Numbered from the stretch's first letter, positions 38,395 through 46,842 are shown. The stretch is 64,000 nucleotides of DNA from Nostoc sp. PCC 7107 (GCF_000316625.1 NC_019676.1:2994501-3058500), one strand, 5' to 3'. Program-made: numbers and translations. The notes: generated from the sequence alone by a model not told the origin.

Positions 38395-39019
38395 TGTAGA
38401 CCTCCTGGATTTTTTCTAATGCTGGTGCTGTGACGACAATTTTGTCAGCGTGCAGCAAGTCATAAACATTTAGTTGATCTGCTGCAATAATTTTTAAATT
38501 TTCTACGTTGCGTCCTGACAGATAAACTGTATCTGCAATCTCAGACAAAATTAATAAGCTCTTTTGTTCTGGGTTTGCGCCCCAACGCGCCAAAGCTGCA
38601 ACTAAATCCTTCGTTTTGGGGCGAGAAAGTTCGCTACTAAATTCTTCTACCACAATCAAGTCATCAGCACGACTCACAAAGGCCGTTCTTAATGCTAATC
38701 GCCGTTCTTTACGGTTCATTTTGAGGTCGTATTCTCTGGGTTTCGGCCCAAAAATCACACCACCACCACGCCATAATGGCGAACGAATAGAACCTGCACG
38801 AGCGCGACCTGTACCTTTTTGTCGCCAGGGTTTACGGCCACCACCTCGCACTTCCGAACGAGTTTTTGTACTAGCAGTTCCTTGACGCGCATTGGTCGTT
38901 TGTCTAACTAAAGCGCGGTGTACAATATGCGCCGCTGTTGCCTCTTTGGCAACCCGCAAGTCGAACGTTTTTTGTCCGACTTCTTCTCCTTGCCAGTTTT
39001 TAACTACAGTCTCAACCAT
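38387..39019 (-). CDS. rplD: 50S ribosomal protein L4
   Basis: A 210-residue L4 starting [21 protein letters not shown] at 39019. The long tunnel-facing loop is seen in [39 protein letters not shown] in part. In E. coli L4 represses its own operon; whether this occurs here cannot be read. An ATG at 39037 is less likely. Confidence 0.97.
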   Translation of the reverse strand: MVETVVKNWQGEEVGQKTFDLRVAKEATAAHIVHRALVRQTTNARQGTASTKTRSEVRGGGRKPWRQKGTGRARAGSIRSPLWRGGGVIFGPKPREYDLKMNRKERRLALRTAFVSRADDLIVVEEFSSELSRPKTKDLVAALARWGANPEQKSLLILSEIADTVYLSGRNVENLKIIAADQLNVYDLLHADKIVVTAPALEKIQEVYSA

Positions 39020-39117
39020 TTTTTTGTCCTTTGTCATTTGTCCTTTATCATTTGTCCTTTGTCATTTGTCTTTAGCTAATGACTAATGACTTTTGACAAA
39101 TGACCATTGACCATTGA
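39020..39117 (-). repeat. Short tandem repeats (TTTGTCA / TGACTAA) between rplC and rplD
   Basis: Copies of tttgtca, tttgtcc, then taatgac and aatgacc, gaccatt units occupy the whole rplC-rplD spacer. The similarity to the tract at 24501-24590 is clear by eye. Confidence 0.75.
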
Positions 39118-39753
39118 CTATTTACCAACTTTCTTTGCAGGTACAACAGTTACTAAGGCACCTGGTTTACCAGGTATTGCTCCTTTAATGAGTAACAAGT
39201 TACGTTCTGCATCTACACGCACAACTGTCAATTTACTAATGGTGACGCGGGTACCACCCAAACGCCCTGCCATTCTTTTTCCTGGGTACACACGACCGGG
39301 TGTTGTACCAGCACCAATAGAACCAGGCGCTCTGTGGTTTTTGGAACCGTGAGACATTGGCCCGCGACCAAAGTTATTTCGTTTTTGGTTGCCTGCAAAA
39401 CCGCGACCTATGCTGGTACCGATTACATCTACGATTTGACCAGCACTAAAAATATCTGCTTTAATTTCTTGTCCTAATGTGTATTCGCCAGAATTGTCTG
39501 TACGAAACTCACTGAGGTGACGTAAAGCCGGGGCTGATGATTTTGCTAAGTGACCCAACAAGGGTTTATTGAGTGATTTTGGTTTGACTTCGCCGTAACC
39601 AAGTTGAATGGCGGCGTAACCATCAGTTTGTTTTGTTTTAACTTGGGTAACAGTGCATGGACCTGCTTGAATGACTGTGACAGGAATTGCTGCTCCTGCT
39701 TCGTCAAATACTTGGGTCATGCCCAGCTTGGTGCCGAGAATACCTACAGACAC
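39118..39753 (-). CDS. rplC: 50S ribosomal protein L3
   Basis: A 211-residue L3 with [19 protein letters not shown] at the start and the [31 protein letters not shown] arm (partly) near the peptidyl-transferase centre. GTG 39753 is chosen: it matches family N-termini and has AGGAGA upstream; ATG 39792 would add 13 unrelated residues. First gene of the long minus-strand cluster; rpsJ (S10) does not precede it. Confidence 0.96.
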   Translation of the reverse strand: MSVGILGTKLGMTQVFDEAGAAIPVTVIQAGPCTVTQVKTKQTDGYAAIQLGYGEVKPKSLNKPLLGHLAKSSAPALRHLSEFRTDNSGEYTLGQEIKADIFSAGQIVDVIGTSIGRGFAGNQKRNNFGRGPMSHGSKNHRAPGSIGAGTTPGRVYPGKRMAGRLGGTRVTISKLTVVRVDAERNLLLIKGAIPGKPGALVTVVPAKKVGK

Positions 39754-40682
39754 AGTAACTGGTTCTCCTTTTTGCTTACTGAGCAGATTCATGGGGATAT
39801 TCGGTGATGTTCCGACTGAGGGAGGACGATCCTCAGCAATTTCCAGCAGTAATTACTGCTTTCTCTTATCCGGAAAGCAAAAACCGTTCCCTTACTTTTC
39901 AGTGAATCCGTTTACTTGAATTAAGTTGTTAACTAAAACAGGCAAGAGTTGAATTCCCAAAGGAATTACAAACTTTTGACTCTAAGGCAATGCTCTAAAG
40001 CTTTGCACTTTGTGCAGCAATGCTCTCGTCCAAGCAATTGCTTAGGCACTTTCTGGAGACGGCACTTAGGTTTGTCTCCATTTTGTAGAAGGACTTAAGT
40101 AGTTGTTTACCACTCAGTATCCTGATAACTAAGGTTTTTGTATTACTACAGCGCTAGTATTACTACTCAGTTTCTACTCTAAACATCGCCTCAAACTACT
40201 GTTCAAGGTTTTGCCTAGTTTATCTGGGCTACAGGATGGAATGTAGGTTCTACCCTGCTCATGGCTTTGATTACTTAGCCATAATTTCATTAGTGAACAT
40301 TCGGGCTTTCTTAGTCTAGCAGTCTCTTGCCATTTTGGGCTAAATCGTAACCTGATTCTGCTCAATCAGCTGTTAGATGTTATCCTCATGCAAATGAAAA
40401 AGAAGAACACTATTCTGCCATTTGGTCACAATCTCATATTATAGATGAGGGTGGTGATATTTGTCGAGTATTTTGCAAGAGAGTTTTCTAGAAAACTTTG
40501 GCGAGTCAAGACAATATCTATTTAGGGAATAAATTATGAGATGGCAATTGTCTGAAGAGATTTGCCTCGCTAGTGAAGGCTTTTGCAACTTTTGGGCTAG
40601 TTGCTATCCTACAGTAACTTAAATATTTTACTTAACGGTAAATAATAGAGATATGTAAGTGGGATAGGATAAACAAAAATCT
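39754..40682 (-). promoter_or_regulatory. Leader/promoter region of the ribosomal cluster and of ndhN
   Basis: A 929-bp divergent intergenic region with no credible gene. It holds a row of palindromes that would be in the rplC leader: ctgagg/cctcag (39816-39836), the perfect 16-mer agcagtaattactgct (39845-39860), aagcaattgctt (40032-40043) and tggagac/gtctcca (40054-40080). A leader-RNA control of ribosomal protein synthesis is plausible. The ndhN promoter must lie at the right end. Confidence 0.5.
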
Positions 40683-41171
40683 ATGGCACTAATTACCACT
40701 GGCAATGGTTTAATCCGAGATTTGGAAAAATTTGGCGCTCTCGGTACGTACGTCCCTTTAGAGGGAGGCTTTGAAGGTCGATATCGCCGCCGACTGCGTG
40801 CTGCTGGCTATGTGACCTTAAATATGACTGCTAGGGGATTGGGCGATGTGGCTGCTTATCTCACAGGAGTTCATGGAGTCAGACCACCTCATTTGGGTAA
40901 AAAAAGTACTAGTAGTGGCGCTGCTGTAGGTAGTGTCTACTATTTACCTCCAATTGTTAACTATCAGCTAGAACAGCTACCACCAAAATCTAAGGGTTTG
41001 GTTTTGTGGATTATTGAGGGGCATATTCTTTCTGACCAAGAAGTGGAGTTTTTGGCAGAACTACCAAGTTTGGAACCAAGAGTAAAGGTAGTGCTTGAAA
41101 GAGGAGGCGCTCGCGCTTTCAATTGGAAGCCTTTGACGGCTACCTTTGCTGTTAGTTCTCAAGCTGTGTAA
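40683..41171 (+). CDS. ndhN: NAD(P)H-quinone oxidoreductase subunit N
   Basis: A 162-residue protein matching NdhN, a cyanobacteria/chloroplast-specific subunit of the NDH-1 complex in thylakoid cyclic electron flow and respiration. Family blocks: MALITTGNGLIRDLEKFGAL, VPLEGGFEGRYRRRLRAAGY, ARGLGDVAAYLTGVHGVRPPH and GARAFNWKPLTATF. No membrane helix: a peripheral subunit of the hydrophilic arm. It is transcribed divergently from rplC. Confidence 0.93.
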   Translation: MALITTGNGLIRDLEKFGALGTYVPLEGGFEGRYRRRLRAAGYVTLNMTARGLGDVAAYLTGVHGVRPPHLGKKSTSSGAAVGSVYYLPPIVNYQLEQLPPKSKGLVLWIIEGHILSDQEVEFLAELPSLEPRVKVVLERGGARAFNWKPLTATFAVSSQAV

Positions 41172-41258
41172 TTTTTTGAATTAATGTTAGGGCGATCGCA
41201 TTTCTTATTTTATTAAGTGCGATCGCTTATTTTTTGGAGAAGTTGCGATCATGTTTAG

Positions 41259-41281
41259 AAAAAGCGCGATCGCACTTTTTT
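41259..41281 (+). terminator. HIP1-containing terminator
   Basis: The stem aaaaag/cttttt encloses the palindrome GCGATCGC with one C/A mismatch and is followed by a T-run. It lies 88 bp after ndhN and would end that transcript. A second HIP1 site lies in the same spacer near 41219. Confidence 0.55.
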
Positions 41282-41313
41282 TAGTGTCTACCTTGCGTTA
41301 CTAGTATGTTGGT

Positions 41314-41577
41314 ATGCAGCATGAAAACAATCCATCATTTTATGTGCGTGTCTCAGCAAGAGTTTTAGGATGTCTACTTCCTGGCGAAATTACCGTTATT
41401 CTCTTTCCGGGACACGGATTAGTGCTAATCGAAGCGATTCCGACGTATCTGATTCCTGAAAACTTGAGAATGCCCAATAGTGAATTTTATGTGTTATTTA
41501 AACATCCTGGGCGCGAAATGATCCGAATTTTGCAAATTGATGAATTTTGTCCAGAAATTGATGGAAGTCAGGATTGA
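41314..41577 (+). CDS. Small conserved hypothetical protein
   Basis: An 87-residue protein that I do not recognise by function. It contains no membrane helix or metal motif; the middle (GEITVILFPGHGLVLIEAIPTYLIPENLR) is strand-rich, followed by FYVLFKHPGREMIRIL. Start ATG 41314. Its placement directly behind ndhN after a terminator-like structure suggests separate expression. The composition and absence of overlap with any other gene make it likely to be real. Confidence 0.6.
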   Translation: MQHENNPSFYVRVSARVLGCLLPGEITVILFPGHGLVLIEAIPTYLIPENLRMPNSEFYVLFKHPGREMIRILQIDEFCPEIDGSQD

Positions 41578-41764
41578 GACTCCAATTGTTTTAAGCTGCA
41601 AACAAGAGCTTATTTGGATAGCAAGTGAAAGGTAATGGGGTGAGATGACAGTGATATTATCTACCTTTTATCAGCCCAGGCAAGTTTTAGATTCATATTT
41701 GAGCGATCGCTAGTCTACCTTATAGGTGCGATCGCCTTTTTTAGTGACATTGGAGGTTATTAAT

Positions 41765-42313
41765 CTATTGGATCAGTTGTAACCCTAAAAATATAGCCGC
41801 AATGGTTCCTGATACAGAAATTTCACCTTGATAAATTTTATCTAATACTGAATCTATAGGAATTAAAATAACTTCAATTTCTTCTGTAATATCTAAATTC
41901 TGTTCTCCAACTTTCATAACATTCTCAGCTAAAAATAAATGTATGCGGTTGGTATCTTTGCTGGGTTTATCATAAAAAACAGTGACTTTTTTAACTTGTT
42001 GAGCTAAATAACCAGTTTCTTCTTGTAATTCTCGAATGGCGGCGATTTCTGCACTTTCTTGTGTAGGGTCAAAATGTCCGGCTGGTAATTCGATAAAAAA
42101 ATCTGCGACTGCGTGTCGGTATTGCCTAACAAAAACAATTTCTTGATTACTGGTAATTGGCAAAATAATTGCAATTTCTGGTTTAATACTGACAAAAAAA
42201 TCATCAATAACTTTACCATTAGGTAATTCGATTTTATCTTGTCTAACCTGACACCAAGGATGGCTTAAAACCATATCTGACTGCAAGATTTTCCATTTCT
42301 TGAGATTGCTCAT
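41765..42313 (-). CDS. Nudix hydrolase, ADP-ribose pyrophosphatase-like
   Basis: A 182-residue Nudix protein. The Nudix helix is present as REL-QEETGY, with ELPAGHFDPTQES ahead of it. Between the first Gly and the first Glu there are six residues rather than the consensus five. The preceding strand layout (IKPEIAIILPITSNQEIVFVRQYRHA) is like ADP-ribose pyrophosphatases. It would hydrolyse a nucleoside diphosphate linked to another group; the substrate is not proven. Single gene, opposite in direction to its neighbours. Confidence 0.85.
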   Translation of the reverse strand: MSNLKKWKILQSDMVLSHPWCQVRQDKIELPNGKVIDDFFVSIKPEIAIILPITSNQEIVFVRQYRHAVADFFIELPAGHFDPTQESAEIAAIRELQEETGYLAQQVKKVTVFYDKPSKDTNRIHLFLAENVMKVGEQNLDITEEIEVILIPIDSVLDKIYQGEISVSGTIAAIFLGLQLIQ

Positions 42314-42411
42314 AGATGCTAATTAATAAATGTAAAAAAGTATAACAGATGCAGAAAATCAGCTAAAATCCCTTAAACTATTTTCTGCCCTAGCCATTAT
42401 AGAGCAGACTT

Positions 42412-43464
42412 ATGCAAGTAGAAGTCAAGGTATTTACTGTCAATAAACGATTTCCCTTAACTATTAGTCGGGGGACAACTGCACAGACAACAAATGTATG
42501 GGTAAAAATTTCACACGATGGCGTTGAAGGCTGGGGTGAAGCATCACCGTTTGGTGTCGGGAATCACGCTCAAAAAACAGAGCAAATTAAAGGTGCAATT
42601 GAGCAAATAATCCCATTATTAAATACTTTTAGCCCTTTGCAGAGACAGCAAATTGAGCAATTATTAATTCAACAGCAGATCCCTTCTGCGGCGCGGGCGG
42701 CGGTGGATATGGCGATGCACGATTGGTTAGGTAAGTTTGTTGGTTTACCACTGTGGCAGATTTGGGGATGCGATCGCCATCTTATCGTCCCGACTTCGGT
42801 GACTATTGGTATAAATTCGCCAGCAGGCGCTAGGGCGAGGGCGCGGGACTGGTTAAATTATCTGGATGTTCGGCTGTTTAAGGTGAAATTAGGTAGCCCG
42901 GATGGTATTGATGCAGATCAGCAAATGCTGTTAGCAGTCCAACAAGAAGCGCCACATCTAGAATTTTTTGTGGATGCAAACGGTGGTTGGAGTTTGCCAG
43001 ATGCAATTAAGATGTGTCATTGGCTGGCTGATTTAGGTGTAAAGTATGTAGAACAACCACTGGCACGAGGTCAGGAAGAAAGTTTAGCCAAACTTAAACA
43101 AGAGTCACCCCTACCAATTTTTGTGGATGAAAGTTGCTTTACTAGCGTTGATATTCCCCATTTGGCGAACCACGTGGATGGAATTAATATCAAACTGATG
43201 AAGTCAGGAGGCTTAACCGAAGCGTTACGGATGGTACACACAGCGCGGGCTTATGGTTTGCAAGTGATGTTTGGCTGCTATTCTGACAGTTCACTAGCTA
43301 ACACAGCAGCAGCACAATTAGCACCACTCGCTGATTATTTAGATTTAGACAGTCATCTCAACTTAGTTGATGACCCATTTATGGGTGTATTAGTAGTAGA
43401 AGGAAAAATTTTACCAAACGATTTACCAGGCTTGGGGGTACAATACAGTGCGTTTGCCGCTTAA
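42412..43464 (+). CDS. Enolase-superfamily epimerase (dipeptide epimerase / N-acetyl-D-Glu racemase-like)
   Basis: A 350-residue muconate-lactonizing-enzyme-like protein. Catalytic residues are in place: Lys157 and Lys159 in FKVKLG, metal ligands Asp188 (VDANGG), Glu214 (VEQP) and Asp239 (VDES), and Lys261 in INIKLMKSGG. Two families fit: L-Ala-D/L-Glu epimerase, which acts on murein peptides, and the DgcA type, which racemises N-acetyl-D-glutamate. The tight 17-bp overlap with the DUF1611 gene argues for the second or for a related D-amino-acid pathway. Start ATG 42412. Confidence 0.85.
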   Translation: MQVEVKVFTVNKRFPLTISRGTTAQTTNVWVKISHDGVEGWGEASPFGVGNHAQKTEQIKGAIEQIIPLLNTFSPLQRQQIEQLLIQQQIPSAARAAVDMAMHDWLGKFVGLPLWQIWGCDRHLIVPTSVTIGINSPAGARARARDWLNYLDVRLFKVKLGSPDGIDADQQMLLAVQQEAPHLEFFVDANGGWSLPDAIKMCHWLADLGVKYVEQPLARGQEESLAKLKQESPLPIFVDESCFTSVDIPHLANHVDGINIKLMKSGGLTEALRMVHTARAYGLQVMFGCYSDSSLANTAAAQLAPLADYLDLDSHLNLVDDPFMGVLVVEGKILPNDLPGLGVQYSAFAA

Positions 43465-44500
43465 TCAACGAATCGCTATTCTGCTGCATGAAGGAACTAC
43501 AGGAACACAGGGCAAAACAGGGCTGGCAATTTTACGCTACAGTGAAGCCCCGATTGTCGCAGTTATTGATAAGGTAAGTGCTGGTAGGTCTTTGCCAGAA
43601 TTAACAGGTATCAAGCGTGATGTGCCGATTGTTGAATCTGTCACCGCAGCTTTGGCATATAAACCAGAAGTATTGGTAATTGGGATTGCACCCAAAGGCG
43701 GTGCTGTACCCGATGATTATTGGGTGGAAATCAAAGATGCGCTAGAAGCGGGGATGTCTTTGGTAAATGGTTTACACACACCATTGGCGACAATAGCAGA
43801 GTTAAATGCAATTCTCAAACCAGGACAGTTAATTTGGGATGTCCGCAAGGAACCACCAAATATAGAAGTAGCTAGTGGGATGGCGCGGACGCTTCCCTGT
43901 CGCCGAGTGTTGACGGTGGGAACAGATATGGCGATTGGGAAAATGTCCACTAGTTTAGAACTACACTGGGCGGCAAAATTAAGAGGTTGGCGTTCTAAGT
44001 TTATCGCTACAGGTCAAACTGGTTTGATGTTAGAAGGGGATGGTATAGCTTTAGATGCAGTCAGAGTAGATTTTGCGGCTGGTGCTGTGGAACAAATAGT
44101 GATGCGTTATGGCAAAAACTATGACATTCTGCATATTGAAGGACAAGGTTCGCTATTACATCCTGGTTCTACAGCTACCTTGCCTTTGATTCGCGGTTCT
44201 CAGCCCACACAATTGATATTAGTACATCGGGCGGGACAAACTCACAACCGGAATAATCCCCATGTCCCGATTCCGCCGTTAACGAAAGTTATTCAAATGT
44301 ATGAATCTGTAGCGAGTGCGGGTGGTGCTTTTGGGAAAGTACCTGTGGTGGGTATAGCTTTGAATACTGCACATTTAGATGAGTTGGCTGCCCAAGAAGC
44401 GATCGCCCAAACGACCGCCGAAACAGGTTTAGCCTGTACTGATCCGGTGCGGTTTGGGGCTGGGTTGTTGTTAGATGCAGTGATGCGGAGTGAAGTATGA
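43448..44500 (+). CDS. DUF1611 family protein (DgcN-like)
   Basis: A 350-residue DUF1611 protein with an N-terminal Rossmann-like part and a P-loop-like stretch, VGTDMAIGKMSTSLEL (about 157-172). Members of this family in other bacteria have been described as D-glutamate N-acetyltransferase (DgcN) acting with a DgcA racemase. Start GTG 43448 lies within the end of the epimerase gene (17-bp overlap), which implies coupled translation. The last codons (SEV, stop) are part of an inverted repeat shared with the convergent Fur gene. Function assigned from family and neighbour only. Confidence 0.75.
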   Translation: MRLPLNQRIAILLHEGTTGTQGKTGLAILRYSEAPIVAVIDKVSAGRSLPELTGIKRDVPIVESVTAALAYKPEVLVIGIAPKGGAVPDDYWVEIKDALEAGMSLVNGLHTPLATIAELNAILKPGQLIWDVRKEPPNIEVASGMARTLPCRRVLTVGTDMAIGKMSTSLELHWAAKLRGWRSKFIATGQTGLMLEGDGIALDAVRVDFAAGAVEQIVMRYGKNYDILHIEGQGSLLHPGSTATLPLIRGSQPTQLILVHRAGQTHNRNNPHVPIPPLTKVIQMYESVASAGGAFGKVPVVGIALNTAHLDELAAQEAIAQTTAETGLACTDPVRFGAGLLLDAVMRSEV

Positions 44501-44570
44501 AATGTGAAGTGTGTAGACGCGCTTTGCGCGGCTTCCCGAAGGGTAGTCTAAAATTTCAGACTTCATACTT
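44493..44570. repeat. Inverted repeat joining two convergent gene ends
   Basis: The left arm gaagtatgaaatgtgaag and the right arm cttcatactt with tctgaaat-like sequence pair imperfectly over about 25 bp and include tagac/gtcta inner arms. Between them lies gcgctttgcgcg, a second palindrome. It contains the stop codons of the DUF1611 and Fur genes and probably serves as bidirectional terminator. Confidence 0.6.
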
Positions 44571-45005
44571 TGTTTGACAGCGATCGCAAATTCCCTGCAC
44601 AGTCACTTCATATCTTTCTGCTTTCAATCCAGACCGCAGTTTGTTCAAATCAATACACTGAAATGTATCCCAGCCAATATCTTCAATAGCACCACAACAT
44701 TTGCAGCGAAAATGATGATGTAGTCCCACATTGGCATCATAACGAGAGACACCTTCTTCTAACAGCACTTCTCTGACTAAACCCACTTCGCGCAATGCTT
44801 GCAATGCCGCATAAACAGTGGCTTGGGATGAAGTTGGCGTATCCTGATTCAAGTTTGTCAGAATTTGATCTACCGTAGGATGGTCTTCTCGTGCCAGTAG
44901 ATTTGCGTATACTGCGAAGCGCTGGGGAGTCACTCGCAATCCTTTGCGCTTGAGTGTTTTGACAATCTCATCAGCTTTTTGCTGCATAGCATTTACTTGA
45001 ATCAC
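44556..45005 (-). CDS. Fur-family regulator, PerR-like
   Basis: A 149-residue Fur-type repressor. The winged-helix part runs to about 85, with VYAALQALREVGLV in the recognition region. The metal-sensing residues of the PerR type are visible: His42, Asp90 (SRYDAN), His96-98; the structural zinc site is Cys101/Cys104 and Cys140/Cys143. Peroxide sensing by metal-catalysed His oxidation is expected for this type, and the close likeness to FurC/PerR of heterocystous cyanobacteria is from memory. GTG 45005 is the given start; ATG 44987 is an alternative six codons later. Candidate Fur/PerR boxes lie upstream. Confidence 0.85.
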   Translation of the reverse strand: MIQVNAMQQKADEIVKTLKRKGLRVTPQRFAVYANLLAREDHPTVDQILTNLNQDTPTSSQATVYAALQALREVGLVREVLLEEGVSRYDANVGLHHHFRCKCCGAIEDIGWDTFQCIDLNKLRSGLKAERYEVTVQGICDRCQTKYEV

Positions 45006-45020
45006 ATTAGCAGACCTAGG

Positions 45021-45033
45021 ATAACTATTATAA
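45021..45033 (-). promoter_or_regulatory. Candidate PerR box overlapping -10 of the fur gene
   Basis: On the minus strand TTATAATAGTTAT is similar to the PerR box TTATAATNATTATAA and includes a perfect -10 hexamer TATAAT, about 16-25 bp before the start codon. Autoregulation would be expected. Confidence 0.45.
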
Positions 45034-45112
45034 CGTTTCTTTTCTTAGTACTTAACCTACTTCAGAAATATAAATTTAATAGAGTATTTATAACTATTTT
45101 ATTTCTCTGAAA

Positions 45113-45127
45113 TTATAATTATTCTGA
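45113..45127 (+). promoter_or_regulatory. Candidate PerR/Fur box between fur and M48 gene
   Basis: TTATAATTATTCTGA agrees with the TTATAATNATTATAA consensus at most positions. It lies in the divergent spacer about 108 bp upstream of the regulator and 130 bp upstream of the M48 protease gene, so it may control either. Confidence 0.45.
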
Positions 45128-45258
45128 TTTCAAAATATACGCCGATAACGCAAAACTTTATACCCTAATATTGTAGTAAAACGGTAGCGATCGCTCTAGG
45201 CGGATGGGGTAGGTTACTCCTAGCATTAAAACAGCCCCTTTGCATAAATGAACTCAGC

Positions 45259-46842
45259 ATGAACCGAACCAGGAAGTCTCTGCTGTTAACCTTGAGTTGG
45301 ATATTGTTGTCGATTGGGACATCAATTTTAATTATTCTGACGCAACCGATAGCACCTGTTCCAGCCCAAGAACCTACGACTACGACTGTAGAAACAAAAG
45401 ATACGCCCAATTCCGAAAATCCAAAACCAAATCAGACCGAAAAACCAGATGTGGCGACGGAACCTGCACTTACTCCCGAAGAAATTACCCGTCAACAAAA
45501 GTTTATCGCCGCAGACAAGTTATATCTCGCCGGAAATATTAGCGAGGCAGAAAAACTCTATCGGGAAGTAAAAACACCATTTACCAACACAGATATTGCA
45601 ACGCAAGAACGCAAACCAGCCCTTCTTGACCCGATGCAACTATCACCAGGAGGCAAAGTTTACTGGCGAGAATCAGAAGCGGGAATTGCGGCTAAATTGC
45701 AAACTAGAACAGAAGTACCGCTGAAATTACTAGTTGAACAGTATCCCGAATTTATTCCTGGTCATATTCGCTATGCTGAGATTCTCAAGCAATATAATCG
45801 CCCCAAAGAAGCTGTAGAGATTTTAGAACGGGCATCATCACTATATCCGGATCAGCCAGATTTAATTAAAGCCAAAGTTACTGCACTGGCTGATGAAAAG
45901 AAATGGATGGAAGCATCATTAGCCGCGCGTCAATTTGCGATTCTTTATCCTAATGATCCGCAAGCAGAGGAGTTTACTCAACTTGCAGACAAAAATCTTA
46001 AACGCTACAAAGCCCATATCCGCGAAGAAATTAGAGGTAACACTCTAGCAAATATCATCACAGGTGCAGTTGGCTATGCTGTCACAGGTAGTTTGTTAGG
46101 GCCGTTTTCTGCGTTAGACTCGACCATCTTGCTGCTACAAGGAGAAGGTGCGGTGGGTGAATCGGTGGCTAAACAAGCCAAACAACAGCTACCATTAGTG
46201 AAAGATGAGGAAGTGCTGGCCTACATTAACGAAATTGGGCAGAAACTAGTGAAAGTTTCAGGCCGCACCGAATTTAAATATGAGTTTTTTGTAATTCCTG
46301 AAGAAGAACTGAATGCCTTTGCCTTACCAGGAGGTAAAGTTTTTATTAATGCTGGTGCGATCGCTAAAAGTAACTCCGAAGCTGAAATAGCTGGGTTAAT
46401 TGGTCATGAATTATCTCATGTTGTTTTATCCCACGGTTTTCAACTAGTTACCCAAGGAAACCTAATTTCTAACGTTACTCAATATCTACCTTTCGGTGGT
46501 ACATTTGGTCAACTCTTCTCCCTCAGCTACAGTCGTGACATGGAACGTCAAGCAGATGTTCTGGGTACTCGCTTGATTGTGGCTAATGGTTATGCTGCTG
46601 ATGGGTTACGTAACTTAATGGCCACGCTGCAAAAACAACAAAAAAATGCTCCTCCTACTTGGTTATCATCCCACCCAGGCGGTAAGGAACGAGTGAGTTA
46701 TCTAGAAAACTTGATTACCCGTGGTAATTACAACCGTTACAGCTATGAAGGTGTTGAACGTCACACAGCCATTCAAGTCAAAGTCAAACAACTGTTGAAA
46801 GAGAAAAAAGAACGAGAAGAGAAAAAGCGGCGTTCTGAATGA
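45259..46842 (+). CDS. M48-family metalloprotease with N-terminal TPR-like region
   Basis: A 527-residue protein. An N-terminal hydrophobic helix (about 8-28, SLLLTLSWILLSIGTSILIIL) serves as signal or anchor, followed by a Pro/Thr/Glu-rich segment. Residues about 80-250 are helical repeats. The peptidase domain has HELSH at 383-387 and the downstream zinc ligand Glu in SYSRDMERQADVLG. It resembles BepA/YfgC-like periplasmic proteases that look after outer-membrane proteins, though with the TPR part placed before instead of after the protease. The C-terminus is Lys/Glu-rich. Confidence 0.85.
   Translation: MNRTRKSLLLTLSWILLSIGTSILIILTQPIAPVPAQEPTTTTVETKDTPNSENPKPNQTEKPDVATEPALTPEEITRQQKFIAADKLYLAGNISEAEKLYREVKTPFTNTDIATQERKPALLDPMQLSPGGKVYWRESEAGIAAKLQTRTEVPLKLLVEQYPEFIPGHIRYAEILKQYNRPKEAVEILERASSLYPDQPDLIKAKVTALADEKKWMEASLAARQFAILYPNDPQAEEFTQLADKNLKRYKAHIREEIRGNTLANIITGAVGYAVTGSLLGPFSALDSTILLLQGEGAVGESVAKQAKQQLPLVKDEEVLAYINEIGQKLVKVSGRTEFKYEFFVIPEEELNAFALPGGKVFINAGAIAKSNSEAEIAGLIGHELSHVVLSHGFQLVTQGNLISNVTQYLPFGGTFGQLFSLSYSRDMERQADVLGTRLIVANGYAADGLRNLMATLQKQQKNAPPTWLSSHPGGKERVSYLENLITRGNYNRYSYEGVERHTAIQVKVKQLLKEKKEREEKKRRSE

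Noticed and set aside
24501-39117. Tandem short repeats as a CRISPR array
   Set aside because: Units are about 7 bp, contiguous and degenerate; there are no unique spacers of regular length and no cas genes.
40174-40365. 63-residue minus-strand reading frame in the rplC upstream region
   Set aside because: No ribosome-binding site, unlikely composition, and it falls in the structured leader; no recognisable similarity.
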